Position numbers and translations under genes: made by a program. A DNA stretch of 6,890 nt from Desulfobacterales bacterium. Lineage in GTDB: Bacteria > Desulfobacterota > Desulfobacteria > Desulfobacterales > Desulfobacteraceae. Positions 1 to 6,706 of the stretch are shown here, in pieces (the stretch's first letter is position 1; each line of letters begins with the position of its first letter). The stretch is from positions 1-6,890 of the forward strand of contig JAKSBO010000973.1 of NCBI GenBank assembly GCA_022361095.1, given 5' to 3'. The notes beneath the pieces are model-generated. The model saw only the letters and a program-made list of their open reading frames with translations. It did no database searches and was not told the origin of the DNA.

Positions 1-94
1 GGTGTGCGGGAAATGTGAAAGGGATAATTATGGTTAATAACCTTATCCAAATCCCAGTGACAATCGTTGTGAACATTCTGTTATTGTTTGCCAT
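1..94 (-). CDS. Possible N-terminus of a membrane protein (partial, runs off left edge)
   Basis: An ATG at 94 opens a frame that stays stop-free to the window edge (31 codons). It begins six bases after the epimerase stop, which matches the tight spacing of this operon. The peptide starts polar (MANNNR) and then becomes hydrophobic with a single arginine (IVTGIWIRLLTIIIPF), like the first membrane segment of an integral membrane protein. A short polar head followed by a helix ending in Pro-Phe is common at the start of polysaccharide flippases (Wzx type), which would suit the locus, but the fragment is too short to assign. No Shine-Dalgarno sequence precedes the ATG, so it may be chance open frame or depend on coupling. 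Confidence 0.35.
   Translation of the reverse strand, partial: MANNNRMFTTIVTGIWIRLLTIIIPFTFPAH
22..48. repeat. Small bulged inverted repeat
   Basis: GGATAA (22-27) pairs with TTATCC (43-48), and GGTT (32-35) pairs with AACC (39-42) around a three-base loop. Four unpaired bases (28-31) lie on one side. No clear T-tract follows on the minus strand, so it does not look like an intrinsic terminator of the operon. It falls within the possible partial gene at the left edge. Confidence 0.3.
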
Positions 95-100
95 TTTATA

Positions 101-1222
101 TCAAAAAATAATATTCCGTTTTTGTAATTCGCTAATAATATGAAAAGCAGTTTGACCGCTCCCGTAGAATTCTTCATTCACGATGTTCAATTTTTTCATT
201 TGTTGAATGTCTTCTATAATAAGTTCGATGTCAGCCCCAGATAACCGATTTGCACCAGCAGTAACCAATTCCAGCCACTCGGTTTCGTCTCTCACCGTCA
301 CACACGGCACGCCATGAAAATACGCTTCTTTCTGCACACCGCCGGAATCAGTAACAATGACTCGAGCGTTTTTTTCCAGCATCACCATATCCAGATACCC
401 CAAAGGATCGATGAACGTCACGGCCGGAAAATCCGCAGGCACCAATTTCTGTTTTGTTCTAGGATGCAGAGGCAGGATCACGGGCATTTCAGCGGCGATC
501 TGGTTCAAAGCGCTAATAATGTTAAGTAGCCGCTCCGGGTTGTCCGTGTTTTCGGCTCGGTGAATAGTAGCCAGCACAAACGCTTTGGTTGTCAGTTCCA
601 GAGTCTGCATGATTCCACTTTTTTCCAGTGCCCGGCTCCCATAATAAAGAGCCGCATCATACATCACATCCCCAACGTTGACCACGGCCTGCCTGGTTCC
701 AGATGTCAACTGATGGGGGAACCCTTCTTTTTCAAGATTTTCGACAGCGGTTCGGGTTGGACAGAACAGCAGCGTACTCAATTGATCCACCACAATCCGG
801 TTGATCTCCTCTGGCATATTCCGGTTGTAAGACCGCAAACCGGCCTCCACATGGGCCACCGAAATATGCAACTTGGCTGCCGCCAGGGTCCCGGCCAGGG
901 TAGAGTCGGTGTCACCATACACCAACACCCAGTCTGGCTGTTCCCTGACAAGCACATCTTCAATGGCCTCGATCATCCGGCCCGTGTTTTTCCCATGACT
1001 GCCCCCGCCGATCCCAAGGTTGTAATCCGGCCTTGGAATTTCAAGCTCCTGGAAAAACACCTCAGACATGTTGGTATCAAAATGCTGGCCAGTATGAATG
1101 ATGGTTTCTTTTACGGGCGTTACCTGATGTCCATTTTGGTTTTGTTGCGCAATGGCTCTGGACACGGTAGCGGCTTTAATAAACTGGGGCCTAGCCCCGA
1201 TGATGGTGGTGATTTTTATCAT
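101..1222 (-). CDS. wbpI: Non-hydrolysing UDP-HexNAc 2-epimerase, WbpI-like (WecB family)
   Basis: This cytoplasmic enzyme (373 aa) inverts C2 of a UDP-linked N-acetyl sugar and belongs to the two-domain GT-B-like epimerase family. Motifs: IGARPQFIKA (8-17), GDTDST (103-108), HVEAGLRS (124-131), MPEEINR (136-142), ATIHRAEN (218-225) and TDSGGVQKEA (291-300). By alignment to E. coli WecB, R11, K16, D104, E126, H221 and S293 occupy active-site positions. The GARPQFIKA start and GDTDSTLAG wording follow P. aeruginosa WbpI, which acts on UDP-GlcNAc(3NAc)A, rather than WecB or FnlC, which carry GTRPE. The adjacent acetamidino genes agree with that substrate. It is about 19 residues longer than WbpI, partly through a loop near residues 28-38. 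The ATG at 1222 lies 15 bases after the WbpG stop with no clear ribosome binding site. Family assignment is firm; the exact substrate is inferred. Confidence 0.9.
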   Translation of the reverse strand: MIKITTIIGARPQFIKAATVSRAIAQQNQNGHQVTPVKETIIHTGQHFDTNMSEVFFQELEIPRPDYNLGIGGGSHGKNTGRMIEAIEDVLVREQPDWVLVYGDTDSTLAGTLAAAKLHISVAHVEAGLRSYNRNMPEEINRIVVDQLSTLLFCPTRTAVENLEKEGFPHQLTSGTRQAVVNVGDVMYDAALYYGSRALEKSGIMQTLELTTKAFVLATIHRAENTDNPERLLNIISALNQIAAEMPVILPLHPRTKQKLVPADFPAVTFIDPLGYLDMVMLEKNARVIVTDSGGVQKEAYFHGVPCVTVRDETEWLELVTAGANRLSGADIELIIEDIQQMKKLNIVNEEFYGSGQTAFHIISELQKRNIIF

Positions 1223-1237
1223 TTTAGTGACTATTTA

Positions 1238-2407
1238 CTAATTTTGTTCTTTTTTAAAAAAATCATGTGCCATCACGGACATGGGGACAAATGCATATAT
1301 TTGGTCAATTAGGGGCTTGGCATATTTAATTGCACCGTAAATATAACGATCATTTGCCGGAAAATCGGCGGCCTTTTTGTTGGGTGCATCCCAAATTTCC
1401 TTGAATTCATCCTCGTTTATATCTAGTTTTTTCAAAACATAATTTTTGAGCGCTGCTATTTCTTCTTCTACACCGAACGGCTTTTCAACCTGGGTCAAGG
1501 CACTGTCTCGGGTCATGGCCCCGCTCAGTACCTGAGCAGATAGATTGATCCTGCGTTTATCAATGCCAAATTTTCTGGGCAACCAATAGGACATGACAAA
1601 TTTGGTAAACAAGTTTTCATGATGGTGGCCTCCGTAATCCTGCCAGCCGAACTGCTCCTGAAGCATTTTTCTGGCATCCTGTTTTTTGTATGACAAATAA
1701 TAGTAAGGCCGTATATCTCTAATTCTTCTAAAAACCCCAGCATAAATAATCTTTGGAATGGAAAGTTTAGGATAAGTTTTTAAACAGACCCCACGACCGA
1801 ATTTTTTGTGGATATGGATGACATCGGCCCCGCTGGTCCATTCTTTGGGCTGCTTACCTTCAGACCTGAAATCATTGCCCCGGACAATAAATTTGACGTT
1901 CTCTTTTAAAGCAATTTTATACATTACAGCTTTGATAGCCCCATCAGTAGGGGAATCGATCCATGGAATCCCAGCCCGCATGTAGGCGTAAAGCAAATCC
2001 GTCACCTCCTCATAATCTATGACATAGGTTTCCAAATCAATATCCAAGGCCTTGGTAACTTTGTATAAATTCTGCACTGCAATTTTCGAGTTGAATCCAT
2101 TATCCAAGTTTACGGCCAGAGGTCTTAACCCATATTTTTTCATCAACACCAATAGATAAGAGCTATCCACCCCGCCGCTGACCCCAACAATACAGTCATA
2201 GGATCGCCCCCGGCCCTTTACCTTCATCCGGGCAACCAGCGCCTCCCAGTCTGCCCTGCCTTTATCGCCCCTCGGATATGTATCCATCATCAATTCCTGG
2301 AAACGGCAATAATTAGACACCCCGTCGCCATCAAAGGTAATCCCTGGAATGGAGGTATCCCATATCCCTTTGCTGCACACTTGGTATGGCTTTTCTTGAA
2401 AATTCAC
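1238..2407 (-). CDS. wbpG: N-acetyl sugar amidotransferase, WbpG/WbuX/PseA type
   Basis: This PP-loop ATPase (389 aa) is expected to activate an acetamido group of a nucleotide sugar with ATP and accept ammonia from HisH/HisF, giving an acetamidino group. The PP-loop SGGVDSS is at 77-83, followed by LAVNLDNGFNSK (97-108). A family block near 255-305 is clear: YGGHHHENLFTKF (258-270), LPRKFGIDKRR (276-286) and SGAMTR (295-300). The N-terminus has the family pattern C-x-x-x-x-x-DT-x-x-PGI-x-FD-x-x-GV, but with CSKG (11-14) and GVSNYC (29-34). Members I recall have C-x-x-C and GVC-x-x-C there, so two of four cysteines are missing. The GTG start at 2407 lies three bases after the hisF stop, with a modest CAGGG upstream. 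The neighbours hisF and hisH complete the usual trio. Similar proteins act on ManNAc3NAcA, FucNAc or pseudaminic acid; the WbpI-type neighbour favours the first. Confidence 0.92.
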   Translation of the reverse strand: MNFQEKPYQVCSKGIWDTSIPGITFDGDGVSNYCRFQELMMDTYPRGDKGRADWEALVARMKVKGRGRSYDCIVGVSGGVDSSYLLVLMKKYGLRPLAVNLDNGFNSKIAVQNLYKVTKALDIDLETYVIDYEEVTDLLYAYMRAGIPWIDSPTDGAIKAVMYKIALKENVKFIVRGNDFRSEGKQPKEWTSGADVIHIHKKFGRGVCLKTYPKLSIPKIIYAGVFRRIRDIRPYYYLSYKKQDARKMLQEQFGWQDYGGHHHENLFTKFVMSYWLPRKFGIDKRRINLSAQVLSGAMTRDSALTQVEKPFGVEEEIAALKNYVLKKLDINEDEFKEIWDAPNKKAADFPANDRYIYGAIKYAKPLIDQIYAFVPMSVMAHDFFKKEQN

Positions 2408-2410
2408 TTT

Positions 2411-3184
2411 TTATATTTCCCTGTTATCGAATAGTTTTAAGATATCAGTTTTAGATGGATAGTTTACCAAGACAGCCTTTCTCTGACCATGGTACACAAA
2501 CAGACTGCCAGCAGCCAAAGCATGAGCACGCCCCTGGACAAAGCCCTGCCAAAGATCTTCAAGTGACCCAGCCCCGCCACAGGCAATCACGGGAACGCCC
2601 ACCGCCTCCGACACTCGCCGGATCAAATCTATATCATACCCGGTCATTGTACCGTCTCTGTCCATGGAATTAATCATGATCTCCCCTGCACCCAGGTCTG
2701 CAACCCGTTCGGCCCAAGCCACCGGGTCAATTAGGGTTTTCTCCTGCCCGTCCCGGATATACACCTTCCGCCGTTTAAACAAATTCTGTTTGACATCTAT
2801 GCTGACAATAATACTTTGAGAACCAAAATATTTGGCTGCATCTGCAACGAGTCCAGGCCTATTAACTGCTCCGGAATTAATCACCACCTTTTCAGCCCCG
2901 GCTTTGAAAAGATTTTCCATCTGATATAGATTCGTAATCCCGCCCCCGACAGCAAAAGGCATGAAAGCCTCATCTCCTATCTGCCTGACCAGATCTACAG
3001 ACACACACCGCCTTTCCTTGGATGCAACAATATCTACAAACACCAATTCGTCCGCTTCCAAATCATTAAAAATACGAACAGAATTAATGGGATCGCCAAT
3101 GTACCGAGGACCTTTGAAGCGGACTGTCTTTACGAGGCCTTTGCCTTTGAGCAACAACGTCGGTATGATTCTGGGTCTAAACAT
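2411..3184 (-). CDS. hisF: HisF-like barrel subunit for acetamidino modification (HisF2/AglZ type)
   Basis: This 257-residue (beta/alpha)8 barrel protein aligns with HisF without gaps over its first 130 residues. Phosphate-binding loops remain: VGGGI (79-83), SMDRDGT (173-179), CGGAG (202-206) and AAGS (224-227). The ammonia-gate residues known from Thermotoga HisF are present (R5, E46, K99, and E168 for E167). Catalytic Asp130 is present, but catalytic Asp11 is replaced by Leu: IIPTLLLK (6-13) instead of IIPCLDVK. That change and the wording of the first 50 residues match HisF2 proteins paired with WbpG. I therefore infer that it receives ammonia from the HisH partner and passes it on to the sugar amidotransferase, rather than making imidazole glycerol phosphate. 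The ATG at 3184 lies three bases after the hisH stop and three bases separate its stop from wbpG, which fits coupled expression. Confidence 0.93.
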   Translation of the reverse strand: MFRPRIIPTLLLKGKGLVKTVRFKGPRYIGDPINSVRIFNDLEADELVFVDIVASKERRCVSVDLVRQIGDEAFMPFAVGGGITNLYQMENLFKAGAEKVVINSGAVNRPGLVADAAKYFGSQSIIVSIDVKQNLFKRRKVYIRDGQEKTLIDPVAWAERVADLGAGEIMINSMDRDGTMTGYDIDLIRRVSEAVGVPVIACGGAGSLEDLWQGFVQGRAHALAAGSLFVYHGQRKAVLVNYPSKTDILKLFDNREI

Positions 3185-3187
3185 GAA

Positions 3188-3793
3188 TCACAAGCCTGCA
3201 AAATTTTTTAATAGACGTAGCCCGGGCTTGTGACTTTTTTCCGGATGAAACTGCACCCCTACAATATGGTCTTTTTGAAAGCCTGAATCAAAACAATTCC
3301 CGTAAGAAGTGACAAATAACCTGTCCCGAGGATCATTACATTTCACATAATAAGAATGCACAAAATAGAAATAATTGCTTTCGAATAATCCATCAAATAT
3401 ACGAGAGCTCTTCTCCGATTGGATAGTATTCCAACCCATGTGTGGAATTTTGAGTCCGGCAATATTGTGAAACTTCATCACTTCCGCATCTACCAGGCCC
3501 AGCCCAACAGCGTTACCTTCCTGGCTGAAATTAGTTAACAACTGCATCCCCAAGCAGATACCTAAAATAGGAACCCTATTTTTAATCACCACATGCCGGA
3601 TAGCCTGATCCAGACCTTTCTCAATAAGTACCTGCATGCCCTTAGCAAAATGCCCCACCCCTGGAAGTACCAGTTTTTGAGCCGCAACCACCCCTTCCGG
3701 CGACGTTGTTATTTCTACAGAGACCCCCAGGCGCTCAAACGCCTTCTGGACCGAACGAAGATTGCCCATACCAAAGTCGAGAATGGTAATCAT
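3188..3793 (-). CDS. hisH: HisH-like glutamine amidotransferase subunit (HisH2)
   Basis: This class I (triad) glutaminase of 201 aa, the normal HisH length, releases ammonia from glutamine for its HisF-like partner. Visible motifs are DFGMGNLRSV (6-15), the oxyanion-strand motif PGVGHF (44-49), the nucleophile elbow GICLGMQ (78-84, Cys80), HMGWN (118-122), and QFHPEKS (181-187) with triad members His183 and Glu185. The ATG at 3793 is chosen because the family begins MITI-x-D-x-GMGN; a longer frame from a TTG at 3817 adds eight residues with no homology. AAGGAGG lies at 3805-3811, about 11 bases before the ATG. The ATG overlaps the asnB stop as ATGA. No other histidine biosynthesis gene is nearby, so a role in sugar amidination is inferred rather than histidine synthesis. 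Confidence 0.93.
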   Translation of the reverse strand: MITILDFGMGNLRSVQKAFERLGVSVEITTSPEGVVAAQKLVLPGVGHFAKGMQVLIEKGLDQAIRHVVIKNRVPILGICLGMQLLTNFSQEGNAVGLGLVDAEVMKFHNIAGLKIPHMGWNTIQSEKSSRIFDGLFESNYFYFVHSYYVKCNDPRDRLFVTSYGNCFDSGFQKDHIVGVQFHPEKSHKPGLRLLKNFAGL

Positions 3794-5631
3794 TTGTCTA
3801 TAAACCTCCTTAACCAAAGTTCAAGATTAAGGATTTTCCAAAGTTCCTGGCCATTATTTTCTCGATTGGCAATATGCTCATCAAAAAGCCTTTGAATCTG
3901 TTTCAAATCGAAATACTCTCTTGACCTAAATCTGGATTCTGAAATAATGTCTCTGAATAATTCCTGAAAACGCACATCCCTAAACCATGTATCCTCCGGT
4001 GTTGAATAACCAACCTTATCCCTCCGGGTTCTGACTTTTTCCGGAACTACCTCTTTCATAGCTTCCCGTAAAATTACTTTGGTGACACCATCTTTATAAA
4101 TCATGTCCGTGGCGGTATTCAACATTCTTTCAACAATAAGATGGTCAAGAAAAGGAAAACGGGTTTCAAGGGAAAATTTCATCCCGCTTTTATCTGCCCA
4201 AAGCAAGTGATGCTCAAATTTATGCTCAAAATGGCTGACAAATGATTCTCTCAACGTTCTGGAACCATAGAGTTTTTTGACTAACTGATTAGAAGAAACA
4301 GAAGCATACCTGGCAAAAAAACATTTGGAAACAAAATTGTTTTTTTTAAATAGCAGACTTGTTTTAAGATTTGGGGGAAGCAGTAGAAATACCCCGAATT
4401 TTAAAGCCAGCAAGGACTGGTGTTTTTGAAAATACCCCCGCAACACATTGAAGGCCTTAACCCATTTTAGTTCAAGTACTTGTTGCTTGAACAAAAACCC
4501 CACAAAATAGTGGTAACCTGCGAGATATTCATCTACCCCCTGACCGTTGAGTAACACAGTGCAATTGTTGCGTTTGGCCAGTTCCATTACCTTGAATTCA
4601 GCATATCCCGAGGTGCTTGAAACCGGTTCCTGCTGTGCTGAAATAAACAAATCCAAATCGCTTAAAAACGATGGCAACGTAGGATGTGTAAAATGAATGT
4701 TGTCAATATAACCTTCAAATTCTTCAATATATGCTGATTCATCTCCTGTCACCCCTTTTCCATACACGGCTGAAAAAGAGTGAATGTCATTCCGGCCTAA
4801 ATTCCTGGAAATGGATGCGGCAATGGAAGAAGAATCAATACCACCGCTCAGACAGACGCCTATGGGCACGTCACTACGAAGTTGCATTCTCAATGACCGA
4901 AGAAAATCATCTCTGAATTCTTCCGGCCCGTCATATCCGGTAGCGGTAGTTGTGCCCAAATCATACCATCTCACAGGCCCAGAGATGCTATTGCTTTTGA
5001 TTTGGATGGAATGACCATGCTGCAATTTTTTAATACCTTCAAAAAAAGTCTGGCTGGTATGGTTGGTACGATTTGAAATCAAATAGTCAAATATGATACC
5101 ATCATTGGGCCTTCGCAACGCATCTGAAACCAAATGAATCGGTTCAATTTCAGAGGCAAAAATAAATGTTTCCTCATCAAAATAATAATAGAAAGGTTTG
5201 ATTCCGAAACGATCCCGCGAGATAAAGACAGACCGGTCAGATTTGTTATAAACCGCAAAAGCCCACATCCCTGTAAAACGATGCTGACAAGCTGGCCCCC
5301 ATTCTCGATACGCCGATAGAACGACTTCAGTATCCGTTTGGGTCGTAAAATAATGCCCCTTATCTTCCAGCTCTTTTCTCAGTTCAAGATAATTGAAAAT
5401 CTCTCCATTAAAAACCAAAACATAGTTTCGATCCGCTGAATACATTGGCTGTCCACCAGCAGAACTTAAATCCAGAATGCTAAGCCTGACGAAACCGAAC
5501 CCCATATTTTCATGAATGAAAATTCCATCTGAATCAGGACCACGATGTTTCATGGCATGAATCATTTGCCGTAAGGATTTGTCAAACACCGGCTGACCGT
5601 TTAAATTAATAACACCACAAATCCCACACAT
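3790..5631 (-). CDS. asnB: Asparagine synthetase-like glutamine amidotransferase (AsnB family)
   Basis: This is a complete two-domain enzyme of 613 aa. The N-terminal class II glutaminase domain (about 1-200) has the nucleophile Cys2 (MCGICG), HRGPDSDG (29-36), Arg49 in RLSILDL, NGEIFN (75-80), TDTE (99-102) and SRDRFGIKPFYY (138-149). The synthetase domain has the ATP-pyrophosphatase loop LSGGIDSS (261-268), GQGVDE (363-368), SLETRFPFLD (487-496) and a late KVGYSTPEDTWF (539-550). It is about 60 residues longer than E. coli AsnB, as is common for family members in polysaccharide loci. Homologues there, such as WbpS and WbtH, are proposed to turn uronic acid carboxyls into amides, and I infer that role here; plain asparagine synthesis is the alternative. 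The ATG at 5631 shares one base with the glycosyltransferase stop (TGATG), and its own stop overlaps hisH (ATGA). Confidence 0.92.
   Translation of the reverse strand: MCGICGVINLNGQPVFDKSLRQMIHAMKHRGPDSDGIFIHENMGFGFVRLSILDLSSAGGQPMYSADRNYVLVFNGEIFNYLELRKELEDKGHYFTTQTDTEVVLSAYREWGPACQHRFTGMWAFAVYNKSDRSVFISRDRFGIKPFYYYFDEETFIFASEIEPIHLVSDALRRPNDGIIFDYLISNRTNHTSQTFFEGIKKLQHGHSIQIKSNSISGPVRWYDLGTTTATGYDGPEEFRDDFLRSLRMQLRSDVPIGVCLSGGIDSSSIAASISRNLGRNDIHSFSAVYGKGVTGDESAYIEEFEGYIDNIHFTHPTLPSFLSDLDLFISAQQEPVSSTSGYAEFKVMELAKRNNCTVLLNGQGVDEYLAGYHYFVGFLFKQQVLELKWVKAFNVLRGYFQKHQSLLALKFGVFLLLPPNLKTSLLFKKNNFVSKCFFARYASVSSNQLVKKLYGSRTLRESFVSHFEHKFEHHLLWADKSGMKFSLETRFPFLDHLIVERMLNTATDMIYKDGVTKVILREAMKEVVPEKVRTRRDKVGYSTPEDTWFRDVRFQELFRDIISESRFRSREYFDLKQIQRLFDEHIANRENNGQELWKILNLELWLRRFIDK
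4340..4347. repeat. Eight-base T/A homopolymer inside asnB
   Basis: A run of eight T (eight A in the coding strand) encodes the FKKN stretch near residues 428-431 of the AsnB-like protein. A seven-base run of the opposite base lies close by at 4315-4321. The frame is intact here, so this only marks a possible site of slippage. Confidence 0.7.
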
Positions 5632-6596
5632 CAGTCTAAAATATCCTTATAAACGGCAATAATTCTATCTGCAGTGGACGATGAATCCAAACCAAGTTTA
5701 ATTATTCTCTGTCGACCGTTGGTTCTTCCTTTTTCTTTTCCGAATTTCAAAGCCTGTGTAATTTTTTTAGCAACTTCCTCAGGATTAAAAGAAGTTATAT
5801 AACAGCCCTCTGTATCACCGATCACCCATTCAACATCACCTACATTCGTAGAAACAATCGGACAGTTACAAGCCATTGCTTCTTTAACAACATTCGGAGA
5901 CCCTTCCCTAAAAGATGAAAGAACCAAAACATCAGCAGCGTTCATATACGTTCCAATCATATCGTGCTTAACTGGATAAGGGATTAATACCTCGACATCA
6001 AACAAGGTTATTTTCTGTAATGCATCTCGAACAAGATTAAAATTTTTCTGTTGATTATTTTTAGATGAGAGGAACAGGATGTACTTTTTCCCTGCATTTA
6101 AACCAAGTTCATCTCGACTATTACTTTTGGTCGGCACGAATTTTGACAAATCGACGCCATTTGGGATAATGAAAGATTTGTTCTTTAAATAAATAATTTT
6201 GCTAATATTTTTTGACTTTGCAATTATTGCACTTAAAAAAGGTTGAATGAAATAGGTTGCAATTATCAAATAAAGACTTCTCTTATCAATCTTATTTTGT
6301 CCAATGTAACTTCCATTAGCGTCATCTCCCATTAGAGATAGAACAATTGGTTTTCCTGTACATGCGAATAAAGCCGACAATCCTGAAAGGGTATAATGAG
6401 CATGAATAATATCTATCGAGTTATGCTGTAAAAATTTACGAATTTTAATACTTGTCTTGAGATAACCTTGGATACCTTTTCCTATTATTGGTAAAAATTT
6501 AACATCAAGCCCAGCGTTTATTAGCGAGTTTCCTTGGCTCAGTATTATCGGATCGTCTTGATTATTATTTCCGCTATAAATGAAAAGAACTTTCAC
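5631..6596 (-). CDS. Glycosyltransferase family 4 (GT-B fold)
   Basis: This cytoplasmic or membrane-associated GT-B enzyme (321 aa) is expected to transfer a sugar from a nucleotide donor to the lipid-linked repeat unit. The N-terminal domain starts with strand VKVLFIYSG (1-9) and has HAHY (65-68). The C-terminal domain has IPNGVDLSKF (144-153), a strand YILFLSS (172-178), SSFREGSPNVVKEAM (227-241) with the E-x7-E pair E231/E239, and TNVGDVEWVI (250-259), typical of GT4. It is somewhat shorter than usual for GT4 and lacks the early glycine-rich loop, so the acceptor domain is compact. I chose the GTG at 6596: AAAGGA sits six bases upstream, and the in-frame stretch further up (to 6851) reads like non-coding sequence. 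The gene is far more AT-rich than those downstream, which suggests separate acquisition. Donor and acceptor cannot be told from sequence. Confidence 0.88.
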   Translation of the reverse strand: MKVLFIYSGNNNQDDPIILSQGNSLINAGLDVKFLPIIGKGIQGYLKTSIKIRKFLQHNSIDIIHAHYTLSGLSALFACTGKPIVLSLMGDDANGSYIGQNKIDKRSLYLIIATYFIQPFLSAIIAKSKNISKIIYLKNKSFIIPNGVDLSKFVPTKSNSRDELGLNAGKKYILFLSSKNNQQKNFNLVRDALQKITLFDVEVLIPYPVKHDMIGTYMNAADVLVLSSFREGSPNVVKEAMACNCPIVSTNVGDVEWVIGDTEGCYITSFNPEEVAKKITQALKFGKEKGRTNGRQRIIKLGLDSSSTADRIIAVYKDILD

Positions 6597-6606
6597 GAAT
6601 TTTCCT
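6597..6606 (-). promoter_or_regulatory. Ribosome binding site deciding the glycosyltransferase GTG start
   Basis: On the minus strand the sequence ACAAAGGAAAATTC directly precedes GTG. The AAAGGA core is six bases from the start codon. This is the main reason for placing the start at 6596 rather than at upstream in-frame codons such as the ATG at 6629 or the TTG at 6851. Confidence 0.6.
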
Positions 6607-6628
6607 TTGTACCTAAAAGCTGCAAACA

Positions 6629-6696
6629 TCCTTTGGTCGGATATGCGGTTATGCAGCAGTAAAATGTCCGGTAACGTACTATATCCGGCCAAAGGA
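6629..6696. repeat. Long inverted repeat (16-base arms, 36-base loop)
   Basis: TCCTTTGGTCGGATAT (6629-6644) is complementary to ATATCCGGCCAAAGGA (6681-6696) at 15 of 16 positions, the exception being T6637 opposite G6688, which is a wobble in RNA. It lies 32 bases before the glycosyltransferase GTG. No T-tract follows on either strand, so a simple intrinsic terminator is unlikely. It could be a leader hairpin, a binding site, or the terminal repeats of a very small mobile-element remnant; no target duplication is evident next to the arms. Confidence 0.65.
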
Positions 6697-6706
6697 CGCT
6701 CCCGAT

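Noticed and set aside
22..48. Intrinsic terminator at the end of the operon
   Set aside because: The stem is short and bulged, and no T-tract follows on the transcribed strand.
1250..1263. Programmed frameshift signal at the T/A-rich end of wbpG
   Set aside because: The A-run is not in the phase required for a classic slippery heptamer, and the gene ends normally four codons later.
560..1312. 250-codon open frame on the plus strand
   Set aside because: It lies antisense to the well-supported epimerase and the end of wbpG, has no recognisable domain, and is rich in His, Pro and Arg as expected of a shadow frame.
2411..3793. Histidine biosynthesis operon fragment (hisH-hisF)
   Set aside because: No other his gene is present, the HisF has lost Asp11, and the pair is directly joined to a WbpG-type gene in a polysaccharide setting.
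6629..6696. Intrinsic terminator upstream of the glycosyltransferase
   Set aside because: The 36-base loop is long and there is no run of T after either arm.
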